Source: Haberlea rhodopensis (lineage: Eukaryota; Streptophyta; Magnoliopsida; Lamiales; Gesneriaceae). From it: a DNA stretch of 64,000 nt. Position 1 is the stretch's first letter; each line of letters starts with the position of its first letter. Under the pieces are notes generated by a model. It ran no database searches, was not told the origin of the DNA, and worked only from the letters and a program-made list of their open reading frames with translations. Positions 1 to 10,598 of this stretch are shown in pieces. The position numbers and the translations under genes are program-made. The stretch lies in assembly GCA_907163345.1 (NCBI GenBank), contig CAJQUN010000060.1:124001-188000 (forward strand), written 5' to 3'.

Positions 1-760
1 AATAGAGTAGTGGGTCTTTATCCAACACTCCTCAATGCCGATACACCCTGGACACTCCAATGTCCCTATGTACTTAACATAACCTGATCCTACTCCCTTA
101 GGACCCATCCTACACCCTCAAGGGTGGTGTGACCATGTCCCACCACATGTCACATCGACAGAAAGCGAGTACTTTCCTCCATGATTACTCCTGTCGTCAA
201 ATCACATGGCCAAAGCCATTCCAACGAGCATACCTCAAGGGTATCACCACTCGTAAAATGATCCCCCAATCGTAAGCTGCGGTACAATCACATGTACAGC
301 GCATCCAACCATTCCTCGAGCAACCCGCTCGGTATAAGGGTCACGTCCATCGGTGTCGCACACACCACCTTGTGCCCAGTACTGGCACCCAAGGCATACC
401 ACTGAATACGTATACTCAACGCATCGATCATCGTAACGATGATGCATGTCTAATAAGACATCTCCTACACCATCGTCATCGTCATCCCGTGACGACACAT
501 GCCAACTCATGGCATCTAAAACATTGCCCACTAGTGACGATACATGTACATCAGCGTATGTCATCCACTATCATGCTAGTAAAATAGGCATAATAAAACA
601 TGTATATCAATGCATGCCAGCTACAATAAAGCTAATAAAATAGCAATATCTCATACCTCATCGCTAGTGATATAGCGTCATACCTGTCTCCGTCGCTCAA
701 TAATAGTGCGTAATCAGCACCCATCGCTCGAAGGCGGCAAAAAATCCTGTGCTGAGTACA

Positions 761-1064
761 TAGCGGCAAGATCCCTCGCTATAGAATCGACGGTATGACA
801 CCTCGTCAGATAATAAGTGGCATGAAACCTCGCTATACCCTGAGCATGAATCATCGTCCACATAGTAGCGGAAAGAGGCATCGCTATCAATACACCTGGC
901 GGAATGAACCATCGCCAATCAATATAGCGGAATGAACCATCGCTATAAATACACCTGGCGGAATGAACCATCGCCAATAAATATATCGGAAATGAACCGT
1001 CACTATAAATACACCTGGCGGAATGAACCATCGCCAATAAATATAGCGGAATGAACCATCGCTA
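761..1064 (-). repeat. Array of short hairpin units
   Basis: At least eight near-identical units each start with a 5-base arm and end with its reverse complement about 10-11 bases later. Examples are tagcg...cgcta at 761-781, 866-886, 925-945 and 1044-1064, and tggcg...cgcca at 897-917, 956-976 and 1016-1036. One unit near 985-1006 is degenerate. The tagcg and tggcg forms alternate, giving a higher-order period of about 60 bp. Both arms change together, which is what a conserved stem would show. The loop is nearly constant (gaatgaaccat). Because the host LTR is on the minus strand, the sense form is agcgatgg...ccgct, which also occurs in the LTR at 10434-10598. Confidence 0.75.
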
Positions 1065-1164
1065 TAGACCGTGTCCTCATAGAGAAATGAATATAAATCG
1101 ACACAGCGGGACACATCACCGCTATCATCCGTGTCATCACAAAGGAATGAATCATCATCCTAAC

Positions 1165-1398
1165 AAGCGGCATCTCATCCTCGCTTCTTCATACAAGCGG
1201 TATCTCATCCTCGCTTCGTATGGCATACCCCGCCTCCATGTGCAAGCGAGCATCCCCTCCCGCTCCACATTTTTAGCGGTACAAGCATAAGCTTCTTCAT
1301 ACAAGCGGTATCTCATCCTCGCTTCGTATGGAATACCCCGCCTCCATGTGCAAGCGAGCCTCCCCCCTCCCGCTCCACATTTTTAGCGGTCAAGCGTA
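1165..1398 (-). repeat. Tandem duplication of about 110 bp
   Basis: The block 'aagcggtatctcatcctcg' followed by the 'ccccgcctccatgtgcaagcg' type text and 'cacatttttagcggt' appears twice, at about 1194-1290 and 1304-1398, with a shorter lead copy near 1165. Each copy again contains aagcg...cgctt arms. The plus-strand equivalent is the 'ggaggcggggtata' and 'agcggggaagaaggta' block at 27240-27395. This is LTR-internal expansion, not coding sequence. Confidence 0.7.
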
Positions 1399-1868
1399 AG
1401 TATAAAAATTCTCACTGTCATAAGCAGGACTCCTGGAATGTATAATCATCATTCCTTTTTATACTCCATAATTCCTGTAACCTGCAACCATCAGGGTTAA
1501 CAACAATAGCCATATACGCTATGCATCAACATTCAATTCATAATAAAAACACATTATGAGAATGTATGGTTTCACAAATAAATGTCATGATATCCTTCTT
1601 TAAATCCTTATTTCAATCCTGAGCCCTTATCATTAGTACATTTTAATGCTTCTTGCTACTCCATGTAAGCGGAATTCTTCCTCGCTTCCAATGGACCTTA
1701 GCGTAAGCCATTAAAATCCTTACTAAGATAACTTTGACTCGTGAAATACACCTCTTATATTTCACAACATACATATGCAAAAACAATGCACAATAACATA
1801 TATCATAACCTCAATGCACCACTTTGCATTCATCATGTGTCAACAAGACAACGTAAAATACATGTTAC

Positions 1869-2142
1869 CTCGGAAATATCCCTTTATCTGATTTTCTTAA
1901 AACCAGCTTCCTTGGCACATAACACACGGAGTGCCAGACATCCCCATAAATGTCATCCTATCGTGTTCCACACGATTCCTGCAACCACAATGGTTAGCAA
2001 TACCACTTTTCATATCATAAGAGCACATAAACAATTTGCTATGTCATACAACATTAATGCCATCATGCATAAATATGTGCTATCAATAATTTCCTAGGCC
2101 CTTAACAGCCCCAATGAGCAACCACTGCTCTGATACCACTAA
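1869..2142 (-). mobile_element. Leader region of element R next to its primer site
   Basis: On the minus strand this follows the primer binding site of element R. It reads as an AT-rich leader, with a 'gtggttgcagg' tract near 1985 that resembles the splice-acceptor-like tract seen just before gag in the plus-strand elements. No gag start follows: the sequence runs into LTR-like text at 1868. R's leader is therefore truncated or interrupted here, and its coding region is not in the window. Confidence 0.45.
2127..2138 (-). other. Primer binding site of element R
   Basis: The plus strand reads gctctgatacca, the reverse complement of tggtatcagagc, the usual plant initiator-Met-tRNA primer site. 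It lies four bases from an LTR end (tgtaagg at 2143). This shows that the LTR to the right is the 5' LTR of a minus-strand element whose body extends left. Confidence 0.85.
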
Positions 2143-3163
2143 TGTAAGGACCCCAAGCCCTTAAACCTTGATTAGTGTATTAACCACTATGTGTGGTACA
2201 TGCTTTCTATAAAATGTCAATCGGGAAGCTCTGATGATACTTAATCATTGCCTATCAATGAAAGACTCATATGTTTGCCCTTTACCAACCCCTTGGTGCC
2301 ACTTTTAACATTGTAAACTTTTATAAAAATTTGGGCAGAGTCTCCCCATAAATAGAGCTATCCCAAAAAAAAGAGTACAACACATAACCAAATTCCCGGC
2401 CAGGGAAAGCATAATACTCAACAGAAAGCAGTAATACAAGTAGATTCCCAGCCAGGGAAGACACCACACATATGTCAACAAAAGTGGGTTCCAACACCCA
2501 CATAATACACCAATGACTCTCATATCATTCTAGCAATTCAACCTAATTGCATGCAACCTTAAATGTAAGAGAGAAAGGCTCATGCCTTTATATACAATCC
2601 ATATACAAGTATAATCGTGCTCACATGCGAGCATCATGAATATGTATATATCCTCAGGTGTATATATAGGTACTCTATACGATACCGTGCTCCATCAAGC
2701 CCTGGTACCACGATCCTGGGAGTACCTCAAATCAACAGCTCGAGCTCAGCTCCATAGCCATCGATGTACCTGTCCACCTGTCCCAACAGAGACAGCCCCC
2801 AACGGGGTGAGCATACCAATACACAAAATCCCATAATCATAATAATGAAATTCATAATTTACAACACAAGTAAATACTAATGAATTTAAATGATACTCCC
2901 TGGATGGCAACATCCTCATCCGGGATTCCGTGTACTGTCCCTGTTCTCACAACATCAAACTCATCAAATCTCATAAATCAGTAAATCAACGCATTGATTA
3001 ACTCATCGCATGCCTAATCCTCGAATATCAACATATAGTGATTACAAATTCATTAAACATGCAATTACAGATATCACAATATCTAATACTGATTTCACAA
3101 CCTCGCTATCAATCACAGATAGCTCAAATGCCTTAGCATTTATTTTACCAATCCTTCATTATA

Positions 3164-3322
3164 CTTAGACATCTCAAGTGTCTTATAATGAATACATGAG
3201 TCTACAAACCTAGACATCTCAAATGTCTTACGAAGAATACACGATTCTACGAACTTAGACATCTCAAATGTCTTACGAAGAATACATGATTTTACGATCA
3301 TTCCCAGGCATCTCAAATGCCC
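3164..3322 (-). repeat. 46-bp tandem repeat inside LTR of R
   Basis: Three full copies and one partial copy of a unit of about 46 bp beginning tagacatctcaaatgtctta lie head to tail, with a few substitutions between copies. Each unit holds the short inverted repeat gacat/atgtc. It is LTR-internal, with no coding signal. Confidence 0.8.
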
Positions 3323-4456
3323 TAATATAGTCAAATAAACCCAGTACCCCATATATCATGCAAGAGTCATCCTACTCTAGTGTCACGCACGCTACAAGCG
3401 GCGATATCAAGATTTGGGTCATTCCTTGGCTATATCAACATATATATATATATAATCCTCATGCGCGATTATTCAATGAAATCAAATTTTCATTATGCAT
3501 TCACATATGCCTTAAAATATAGAAATGCTCGTACGTCGCACGTACCTTAAATCTCCGAAGTCCGAGCCAAACCTTGCTCGAGTTCCATGCCCCGAGGAAT
3601 GATGTGCTAACACGATAAATAATTCACAATTATTTACGAATATGTAACCTATGCTCAAGCACACCCATATCCCTCAAAATATTGTCAACACACGACAATT
3701 ATCCTCTTAAAAGACCCAGGGCAGGGTACATGCAGGGAAGGAAATAAATGAGACAATCGAAATTTGTTCAAGAATGCCCTACAAAATCGAACCTTAATCT
3801 CACAATTTCGAACCCAATAAAATACCATAATTCATCTAAAATGTCAATTAAGCTATCCAAGCAAGAATCAACATCCCTTGACAAAAACTCCCCATTTTCG
3901 AACTCAAAACCATTAAATTCGAACCCAAACAAGCCTTTAAATCCCAACTCTTAAAATTCTTCAAATTCGAACCAAAGCTTCTCAATTCGATCTCAATCAA
4001 GCATCATAATACTCTTAAAACATGCAATAATCGATCAATTGCACGAAATAATACCCCTGCCAAAAACCCCCAAATTTTCGAAATCAAACCCTACAATTTT
4101 CGAAATTATTTCGAACCAAAATCACCAAAAAGCAGGGAAAAGCATGAAAAAGAAGAACAAGGGGTAAGGGAGATTACCCAACGAAAATCGGAAGCAAAAA
4201 CGTTCAAAATCGATGAACCCTAACTTTTGGGGATCGACGCCTTTCTGTAAAATCCGACTCCAGGACGCGACGAAACCTTCAATTGACAGAGGGGAAAGGA
4301 GCGCCTCGTCGAGACGAAGCCGTGGGTAGGTCGCACGCGCCGATCGGCGGCCGGACGGCGGCGGGTGTCCTGTAGCAGCGGGAGTCGCATCGCGGGAGAG
4401 AGGGGGAAGAATTGGGGCTGAAATGAATTTTCTCTTAAAATCTTGGGTTCAAATGG

Positions 4457-4464
4457 TATTTATA
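4457..4464 (-). promoter_or_regulatory. TATA-like box of the LTR of R
   Basis: On the minus strand the sequence reads tataaata. It lies about 330 bp inside the outer (5') end of the LTR and is followed downstream by a pyrimidine-rich leader (near 4390-4440). The position suits an LTR promoter; no start site can be confirmed from sequence alone. Confidence 0.4.
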
Positions 4465-4793
4465 GCAAAAATACCCCGAAAAATTAATAGCCCCACAAAT
4501 ACATCATGATTCCTTAAAAATCATCTGTTTTCAAAAACTCTCTCTCTAACTCCAAAACCCTCTACCGGTGCTCACACAGCACCCGAGATTCCGAGACACA
4601 TCAAAAACCCAACTCTTAGGTTTTTCACCGTAATGTGAATACAATCTCAACCTCTGGATCCAACGATCCCAACTGCCCAAATAAACGAGCCCAGAAGGCC
4701 CAACACCTCTCTTAAATTTCAAATCGCCACGTAAAACCACTTTAGGGATTATTAATACTCCGGGATTAACACCTATAATCCCTGGTCATCACA

Positions 4794-5904
4794 ATGAAAC
4801 AGGGGAGCGAGCCGAGGAATGGCTAGAAAGAATAGAACAAATATTTGTGGCAGCCCCGTGTGCAAAGACAACCTGGATAAGGCTAGCAGAATTCCAGCTA
4901 GCCAAGAAAGCACTGATGTGGTGGAGGACCACCGTGATTGAACAAGAGGCACAGGGTCAAGAAGTAAACTGGAAACTGTTCAGAACTAGATTCCTGGCCC
5001 GATACTTCTCAGCGGCTGCCCGTCAAGCTAAAGAGGATGAGTTTAATAAGTTGAAGCAAGGTACCATGCCGGTGTCAGATTATGCCCTCCACTACTGTTC
5101 TCTACTCAGATATGTACCTCATATCGCTGCCGACACTCAAGCTAAAACGAGGAACTTTATGAAGGGCTTGAGGCCAGAACTCTACGATAGGGTGATTACA
5201 TATGGCCCTACCTGCTTTGATGATGCACTTAACCGGGCTGAGTTGGCCGAACTAGGGGTTGGTGCATACCCTGATGCTGTACCACCTCCAGCACCCCCTC
5301 AGAGATCTACTCCCGACAATTTAAGGCCAATAGGTGATCGGTTCAAGTCTGGGGGGAACACTTCGGCGTCCAGATTCAGTGGTAGGAGGCCCGATAACCG
5401 ATGGAAGGGAAACCGCAGGAATGACGCTCCACCAAGAGGAGGACAGTCTCGGGGAGGAGGCAGTGTTGGAGAGGTACAATGCTCTCTTTGTGGACAGCCC
5501 CATTTGACGAAGAATTGTGTCGGATGTTATGTTTGCGGCGAGAGAGGCCACTTTGCTCGACAATGTCCCAACATGGGAAGGCAGCAGAATTCTACTGGGA
5601 GGTCTACGGACAGAGCAGCACCACACAGGCCCCCATATGTTCCGAGGCAGTTTGGAAGTCAGCCTATGGGGCCACCTCAAGGGCAGGTGTATGCATTGAC
5701 AAGGGAGCAGGCCACAGCGGGTCCGGAGGAGGTTATAGCGGGTACGTGTCTTTTATTTACGCAACCTGCCTTTATATTAATCGACACAGGTGCGTCACAC
5801 TCCTTTGTGTCGACGAGTTTTGTGGAAAGACACCACATATGCACTGCTCCGTCGCCCACGCCTCTTATAGTCTCGACACCCGCTGGAAGAAGTTTGATTG
5901 CTGA
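4794..5904 (+). pseudogene. gag: Element A gag and start of protease, truncated
   Basis: This is the structural capsid-like polyprotein of a Ty3/Gypsy element. It holds a Retrotrans_gag-type domain (about 4800-5240, with the WW and FRTRFLARYFS-type core), a proline/glycine-rich linker, two adjacent zinc knuckles (about 5479-5570; CSLC..H..C then CYVCGERGHFARQC), and the aspartic protease active site LIDTGASHSF near 5775. The N-terminus is missing: the reading begins in mid-domain right after the LTR of R. A frameshift near 5905 ends this frame, and the protease continues in another frame. The element's genomic RNA would also have served as pol template. It is inactive as it stands. Confidence 0.85.
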
Positions 5905-6167
5905 TTGTCTATGATGGCCTCATTTATTTTGAGGATAACAAGTTAAGGTCGGATTTGATCGTTCTGGGAATGTCAGACTTCGACTGTATATTGGGCATTG
6001 ATGTTCTGAATAAGTACCAAGCGGTTGTGAACTGCAGGCAGAGGACTGTCCGATTCAGATCTGATGAAGGAGTTCAGTGGACGTTCTATGGGGATGGTTC
6101 TCGTTCAAAGATTCCGTTAATATCCGCGGTCAAGATGACACAATTATTGGAACAAGGCCATACATGA
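5898..6167 (+). pseudogene. Element A protease C-terminal part
   Basis: This continues the aspartic protease after the frameshift near 5905 (DFDCILGIDVL and the RFRSDEGVQWTFYG-type segment match the same region in elements B, C and E). It ends at a tga (6165-6167) where the sister copies have a glycine codon, a single-base nonsense change. The reading frame is the same as that of the long pol ORF that follows. Two small lesions therefore separate gag-protease from pol in this copy. Confidence 0.8.
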
Positions 6168-9134
6168 TATCTTATTTATGCTATTGATATTTCTGGAAAG
6201 AAGGAAGAACTAAAAGTTGAAGATGTGCCCGTAGTGGCGGAGTTTCCTGATGTGTTTCCTGGAGAGATTCCCGGATTTCCTCCGGCGAGAGAGGTCGAAT
6301 TTGGAATTGAATTACTACCGGGGACGTCAGCCATTTCTCGTGCCCCGTATAGGATGGCACCACCGGAGTTAAAGGAATTAAAAGTTCAGTTGCAAGAACT
6401 CCTTGACAAGGGCTACATACGCCCGAGCGTATCGCCCTGTGGTGCACCAGTTTTATTTGTTAAGAAGAAAGATGGCTCGATGCGTCTGTGCATCGATTAC
6501 AGACAACTAAACAAAGTTACCGTGAAGAACAAGTACCCCCTCCCGAGGATCGATGATTTGTTTGACCAGTTGCAGGGTACGAGACTATACAGTAAGATTG
6601 ATTTGAGGTCGGGGTACCACCAGATCCGAGTTAGAGAGGATGATGTACAGAAGACAGCTTTCAGAACCAGATATGGGCACTATGAATTCTTAGTCATGCC
6701 CTTTGGGGTGACGAATGCCCCGACTGTTTTCATGAGTTTGATGAACAGGGTATTCCAGCCATTTTTGGACCAATTCGTCATAGTTTTCATTGACGATATA
6801 CTTATCTACTCCCGGACTGAGGAAGAACATGTTGGGCACTTGAGGACAGTACTTCAGATCCTTAGGGATCATCAACTATATGCAAAGCTTAGCAAGTGCG
6901 AGTTTTGGTTGGACAGTGTGGTGTTCTTGGGTCATGTGATATCCAGCCGTGGGATATCTGTGGATCCCCGTAAGATTGAAGCTGTTATGGAGTGGGCTGC
7001 ACCCACTTCTGTACCTGAGATACGGAGTTTCCTTGGTTTAGCGGGCTACTACCGACGTTTTGTCGAGGGATTTTCTAAGATCGCTAAGCCGTTGACCCAA
7101 CTGACTCAGAAGGGAGTCCCGTTCTATTGGTCCGAAGCTTGTGAAGAAAGCTTCCAAGAGTTGAAGCGTCGCTTGACGACAGCGCCAGTGTTGGTAATCC
7201 CTTCTGAGGATAAGAAGTTTGCTTTGTACACGGATGCATCATTGCAAGGTCTGGGTTGTGTGTTGATGCAAGATAAGCATGTGGTGGCTTATGCTTCGAG
7301 ACAACTGAAGCCTCATGAGACCAGATACCCAGTCCACGACCTGGAACTGGCAGCCATCATCTTCGCCTTGAAGATTTGGCGTCATTATCTTTATGGCACG
7401 ACGTTTACTATCTTTACAGACCATAAGAGCTTGAAATTCTTATTCACCCAAGCAGAACTGAATATGAGGCAACGAAGATGGATGGACTTACTCAAAGATT
7501 ATGATTGTGAAATAGAGTACCATCCGGGTAAAGCAAACATGATAGCAGATGCCTTAAGTCGAAAAGTGAAGAGCACCGCTGAGGATACTATGAGCTTATC
7601 AGCTATGATGACTTCTTATTGCCATCTGGGCTATGATTTTGATGTGGACACGTCGCCGGTGCGAGTGTCGACCTTACTGGCTGAGCCAGACGTATTTGAG
7701 GCAATCAGGAAAGCCCAGAGGTCGGATGATGAAGTGCAGAGATGGACATCGATAGTACTTCGAGGTCAGCCAACAAAGTTTAGAGTGGCTGAAGATGATT
7801 CTTTAAGATTGGGCAACCGATGGGTGGTCCCAAATGCGCCGGGATTGCGTAAAGGAATTTTAGAACGGGCTCACAGTAGCCGGTTCAGTATCCACCCAGG
7901 AGGAAGAAAGATGTACAAGGACCTATGTGGTCAATTTTGGTGGAGACGCATGAAGCGTGAAGTAATTGCTTTTGTCAAAAGGTGTCTGATCTGCCAGCAA
8001 GTAAAAGCAGAAAGACAGAGGCCTGGTGGTGAGTTGAAGAGCTTAGAAGTACCTAAATGGAAGTGGGAGCATATATCTATGGACTTCGTAACCCACTTGC
8101 CAAGGTCGGCCTCTGGATTTGATGCGATCTGGGTGATCGTGGATAGGCTGACGAAAGTAGCCCACTTCATCCCTTACAGTATGACTTTCACGTATCTAAA
8201 GATGGCCCAATTGTATGTACGGGATGCAGTGAGGTTGCATGGTATTCCAGTTTCAATAGTGTCTGACAGAGACCCGAGGTTCACTTCACATTTCTGGGAG
8301 GGTCTCCAATCAGCGTTGGGCACAGAGGTAAGACTGAGTACAACCTATCACCCTCAGACAGATGGTCAGACAGAGCGTACCATACAGACGCTCGAAGATA
8401 TGCTGAGGGCATGTGTTTTGGAGTTTGATACTCCGTGGCAAGAATCTATACCACTGGTAGAGTTCTCCTACAATAACAGCTATCAGGCGAGCATTCAAAT
8501 GGCCCCTTTTGAAGCTCTGTACGGACGACGATGTAGGTCACCGCTGTATTGGGAGGACTTGACGAGTAAAGCGGTCGGAGGACCGGATATGATTAAGGAC
8601 ATGGAAGAAAAGATAAAGACGATACGCTTAAAGATGAAAGCGGCCCAGGATAGGCAGGTAGCCTATGCCAATAAGCGGCGACGACCACTAGAATTCCAAG
8701 TCGGAGATAAGGTTTTCTTGAAAATCTCACCCTTCAGGGGTGTGGTCCGTTTTGGTATGCGGGGGAAGTTATCTCCGAGGTATGTGGGGCCGTATGAGAT
8801 ATTGCAGCGCATCGGTACTTTGGCCTACCGCTTAGCTCTACCGCCGTCCTTATCCGGTATTCATGATGTTTTCCACGTTTCCATGTTGAGAAAGTATGAA
8901 CCCGATCCGTCTCATGTATTGCAGCCTTCGGAGGTTCAGTTGAGTTCAGATGTGTCCTATGTTGAACGACCGGTTAGAATCCTAGATCGTGAGGATCGCA
9001 GGCTACGAAGTAAGATTATACCGATGGTCAAAGTTCAGTGGGATCGCCGGGGTGTCGAGGAGGCTACGTGGGAGACGGAACGGCATATGGTGCAGCACTA
9101 CCCGAAACTATTTTCTGGTATGATTTATGTTTAA
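6168..9134 (+). CDS. pol: Element A pol: RT, RNase H, integrase, chromodomain-like
   Basis: This is an uninterrupted frame of about 990 codons after the stop at 6165. Reverse transcriptase comes first, with its catalytic FIDD at 6786-6797 and the preceding VMPFG motif. RNase H follows, with TDAS near 7230, HDLELAA near 7335 and FTDHKSL near 7415. Next come the HHCC zinc-binding part of integrase (about 7880-8000, CLICQQ) and the integrase core with the MDF, SDRDPRF and TDGQTERTIQ segments (about 8075-8380). The C-terminal tail (about 8945-9110, ERPVRILD..VKVQWDRRGVEEATWE) resembles the chromodomain of Tekay/Del chromoviruses, which target chromatin. No intact upstream gag is linked to it, so function is doubtful although this part is open. 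Confidence 0.88.
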   Translation, partial: YLIYAIDISGKKEELKVEDVPVVAEFPDVFPGEIPGFPPAREVEFGIELLPGTSAISRAPYRMAPPELKELKVQLQELLDKGYIRPSVSPCGAPVLFVKKKDGSMRLCIDYRQLNKVTVKNKYPLPRIDDLFDQLQGTRLYSKIDLRSGYHQIRVREDDVQKTAFRTRYGHYEFLVMPFGVTNAPTVFMSLMNRVFQPFLDQFVIVFIDDILIYSRTEEEHVGHLRTVLQILRDHQLYAKLSKCEFWLDSVVFLGHVISSRGISVDPRKIEAVMEWAAPTSVPEIRSFLGLAGYYRRFVEGFSKIAKPLTQLTQKGVPFYWSEACEESFQELKRRLTTAPVLVIPSEDKKFALYTDASLQGLGCVLMQDKHVVAYASRQLKPHETRYPVHDLELAAIIFALKIWRHYLYGTTFTIFTDHKSLKFLFTQAELNMRQRRWMDLLKDYDCEIEYHPGKANMIADALSRKVKSTAEDTMSLSAMMTSYCHLGYDFDVDTSPVRVSTLLAEPDVFEAIRKAQRSDDEVQRWTSIVLRGQPTKFRVAEDDSLRLGNRWVVPNAPGLRKGILERAHSSRFSIHPGGRKMYKDLCGQFWWRRMKREVIAFVKRCLICQQVKAERQRPGGELKSLEVPKWKWEHISMDFVTHLPRSASGFDAIWVIVDRLTKVAHFIPYSMTFTYLKMAQLYVRDAVRLHGIPVSIVSDRDPRFTSHFWEGLQSALGTEVRLSTTYHPQTDGQTERTIQTLEDMLRACVLEFDTPWQESIPLVEFSYNNSYQASIQMAPFEALYGRRCRSPLYWEDLTSKAVGGPDMIKDMEEKIKTIRLKMKAAQDRQVAYANKRRRPLEFQVGDKVFLKISPFRGVVRFGMRGKLSPRYVGPYEILQRIGTLAYRLALPPSLSGIHDVFHVSMLRKYEPDPSHVLQPSEVQLSSDVSYVERPVRILDREDRRLRSKIIPMVKVQWDRRGVEEATWETERHMVQHYPKLFSGMIYV

Positions 9135-9180
9135 TTTCTTTTTTGGGTAAGTGCATGCGATTTCGAGGACGAAATCTTAT

Positions 9181-9194
9181 AAGTAGGGGAGTAA
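9181..9194 (+). other. Polypurine tract of element A
   Basis: The purine-rich aagtaggggagtaa lies directly before the 3' LTR start. It follows the conserved 'gaggacgaaatctta' text also found before the 3' LTRs of C, B/D and E. It is the expected plus-strand primer site. Confidence 0.75.
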
Positions 9195-9855
9195 TGTGAT
9201 GCCCCGAAATTAATTAATGGTAACTTGGACATTAACTATGCTTATATGGTGATTTATTACGATGATTGAGATGTGTGTGGGAAATGAAGAATTAACGTGA
9301 TTTAATGATGTTGATTTTAATTATGAGGATGATATGGATTTAACGATGTTGGTTGCATTTTATAAATGCTTACCATGTTAATGTATTTTATGTACATCAT
9401 GATGAATTATTGGGGTACAAGTTAAATATAAGATTTAACACTTAACCCACCATCTTTACTCCATTTTACTCTTTACACTCAATCCCCAAAATCACTCTCC
9501 CAAAAACCCCCCTTTCCCCTCATTTTCGATTTTTGCCCTAAAAGTGAGAAGGAAATCCTTGCAAAAGCTCCACTCTTGTGATTCTTGGTAAGATTTAAGC
9601 CCTATGATGTATATATATCACTCCTTGAAGCTTTTGTAAAGTTTTAATTGAGTTTGTATTGGTTTTTGGAGGGTTTGAAATGGATTTATATGGGTATGTG
9701 TTGTTTATAGTTGGGGTATGATTTTTGAAGTATTTTAAGTGGGTTTTAGTGTGTTATGATGTTATTGTTGTTGTTGGGAAGTTTGATGTTGAAAGGTATG
9801 AAGATAAGCTTGCAAAATACACATGAAAATGGTGGAATCGCGGCCACTGTAAGTG

Positions 9856-10067
9856 GCGATCGATCGCTACAAAAGCAGCGATCGATCGCCGAGGGGCAGT
9901 ACGCGAAGAAGGGGATAGGCGATCGATCGCCTCAAATGGCGCGATCGATCGCCAACGTCCAGTAGCCAAATGAACATCAGGCGATCGATCGCCTCATATT
10001 AAGCGATCGATCGCTGCTAAGAGAAAAATCGGGCGATCGATCGCCTCATTTTGAGCGATCGATCGCC
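9856..10067 (+). repeat. Cluster of eight gcgatcgatcgc palindromes
   Basis: Eight copies of a 12-base palindrome with core cgatcgatcg lie in about 210 bp, mostly spaced 12-30 bp apart and falling into pairs. The same position in other Tekay-type LTRs here carries equivalent clusters (14421-14526, 21604-21709, 26655-26866, 30964-31177, 59751-59948). In all of them the cluster precedes the 'accatccca' and ggtacgtaag blocks. Confidence 0.85.
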
Positions 10068-10433
10068 ACTGTTCAAAAGTTGAAAAATGTTGATTTTTGT
10101 TAAATTTTTGGTATCGGGCTATTGTTTAACTTCTAATAATGAATTGTATGGTTGTGTAGAACCATCCCAGGCACCAACAACCTCAAGGAGATAAAGTTCC
10201 ACAATTTCTCCTCCTTTTGGAATTAAGGTACGTAAGAAACGTACGAGCATCATACGGTAACACATTCCTAAACTATGACCTTGCATTAATTGCATGAGTA
10301 ATTATGACGATGATTATGATGACTATGATGAATAAGTTATGATGATGTTTGAGATGATGATGTTTATAAGATGATGACGCATGTTTGACTATGCTACTTA
10401 GAGTGGTCGAATGTCCGGTGACTATTATGGGCA

Positions 10434-10598
10434 AGCGAGGAAGGTCTTGCCGCTCACATAACTGAGCGATGGGGTACATCCGCTAGGTGTAGCGATGGGT
10501 ATCATCCGCTGAATAAGGGATACATCCGCTATCAAGGCGTATCGATGGGTATCATAAGATGTGTTATGTCGAGCGAGGGGGCCAATTGTGCCGCTGTC
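10434..10598 (+). repeat. AGCG-loop-CGCT hairpin units in LTR of A
   Basis: Units such as agcgaggaaggtcttgccgct, agcgatggggtacatccgct and agcgatgggtatcatccgct repeat within the LTR. Arms are 4-5 bases and the intervening sequence is about 11-13 bases. They match the sense form of the array at 761-1064. Confidence 0.7.

Larger units (their letters stand above)
1..1868 (-). repeat. Minus-strand Tekay-type LTR mosaic
   Basis: Read on the minus strand, about 1505-1868 follows the same text as the plus-strand LTR segment near 14705-15060, including the tract around 'gtgaaatataagagg' and the block about 'ggaagcgaggaagaattccgc'. About 1400-1470 instead resembles the variant near 27175-27240. The piece therefore looks like a mosaic of two LTR variants. 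The match stops near 1868, before the conserved 'ggtacgtaag' block, so the sequence is truncated there. No LTR terminus is visible to the left. From 1 to about 660 I recognise only low-complexity, LTR-like text and no gene; short ORFs there are not convincing. Confidence 0.55.
2143..4793 (-). mobile_element. 5' LTR of minus-strand Gypsy element R
   Basis: The LTR starts tgtaaggacc directly after the primer site and ends in ...ggtcatcaca at 4793, so it has TG/CA ends in either orientation and is about 2.65 kb long. Immediately after it, gag coding sequence of element A begins in mid-domain, which places R as an insertion into A. The expected duplication would be atgaa at 4794-4798, with its partner off the left edge. 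There is no believable ORF inside. The minus-strand TATA-like box at 4457-4464 and a C/T-rich stretch downstream of it fit an LTR promoter. Confidence 0.7.

Noticed and set aside
2305..2523. Cys/Leu-rich small ORF in the LTR of R
   Set aside because: Lies in noncoding LTR sequence, with overlapping frames equally open; no domain or conserved copy seen.
4794..9134. Endogenous pararetrovirus as the source of the RT
   Set aside because: Integrase, chromodomain-like tail, LTRs, primer site and polypurine tract are all present, and there is no movement-protein region; it is a Ty3/Gypsy retrotransposon.
9754..9969. ORFs on both strands across the palindrome cluster (likewise 30690-31123, 59615-60007)
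   Set aside because: Arg-Ser-Ile-type repeats arise from cgatcgatcg motifs; no gene.
9856..10067. Repeated 12-base units with spacers resembling a CRISPR array
   Set aside because: Units are short palindromes with irregular spacing inside a retrotransposon LTR of a plant; no cas genes, no constant repeat length.
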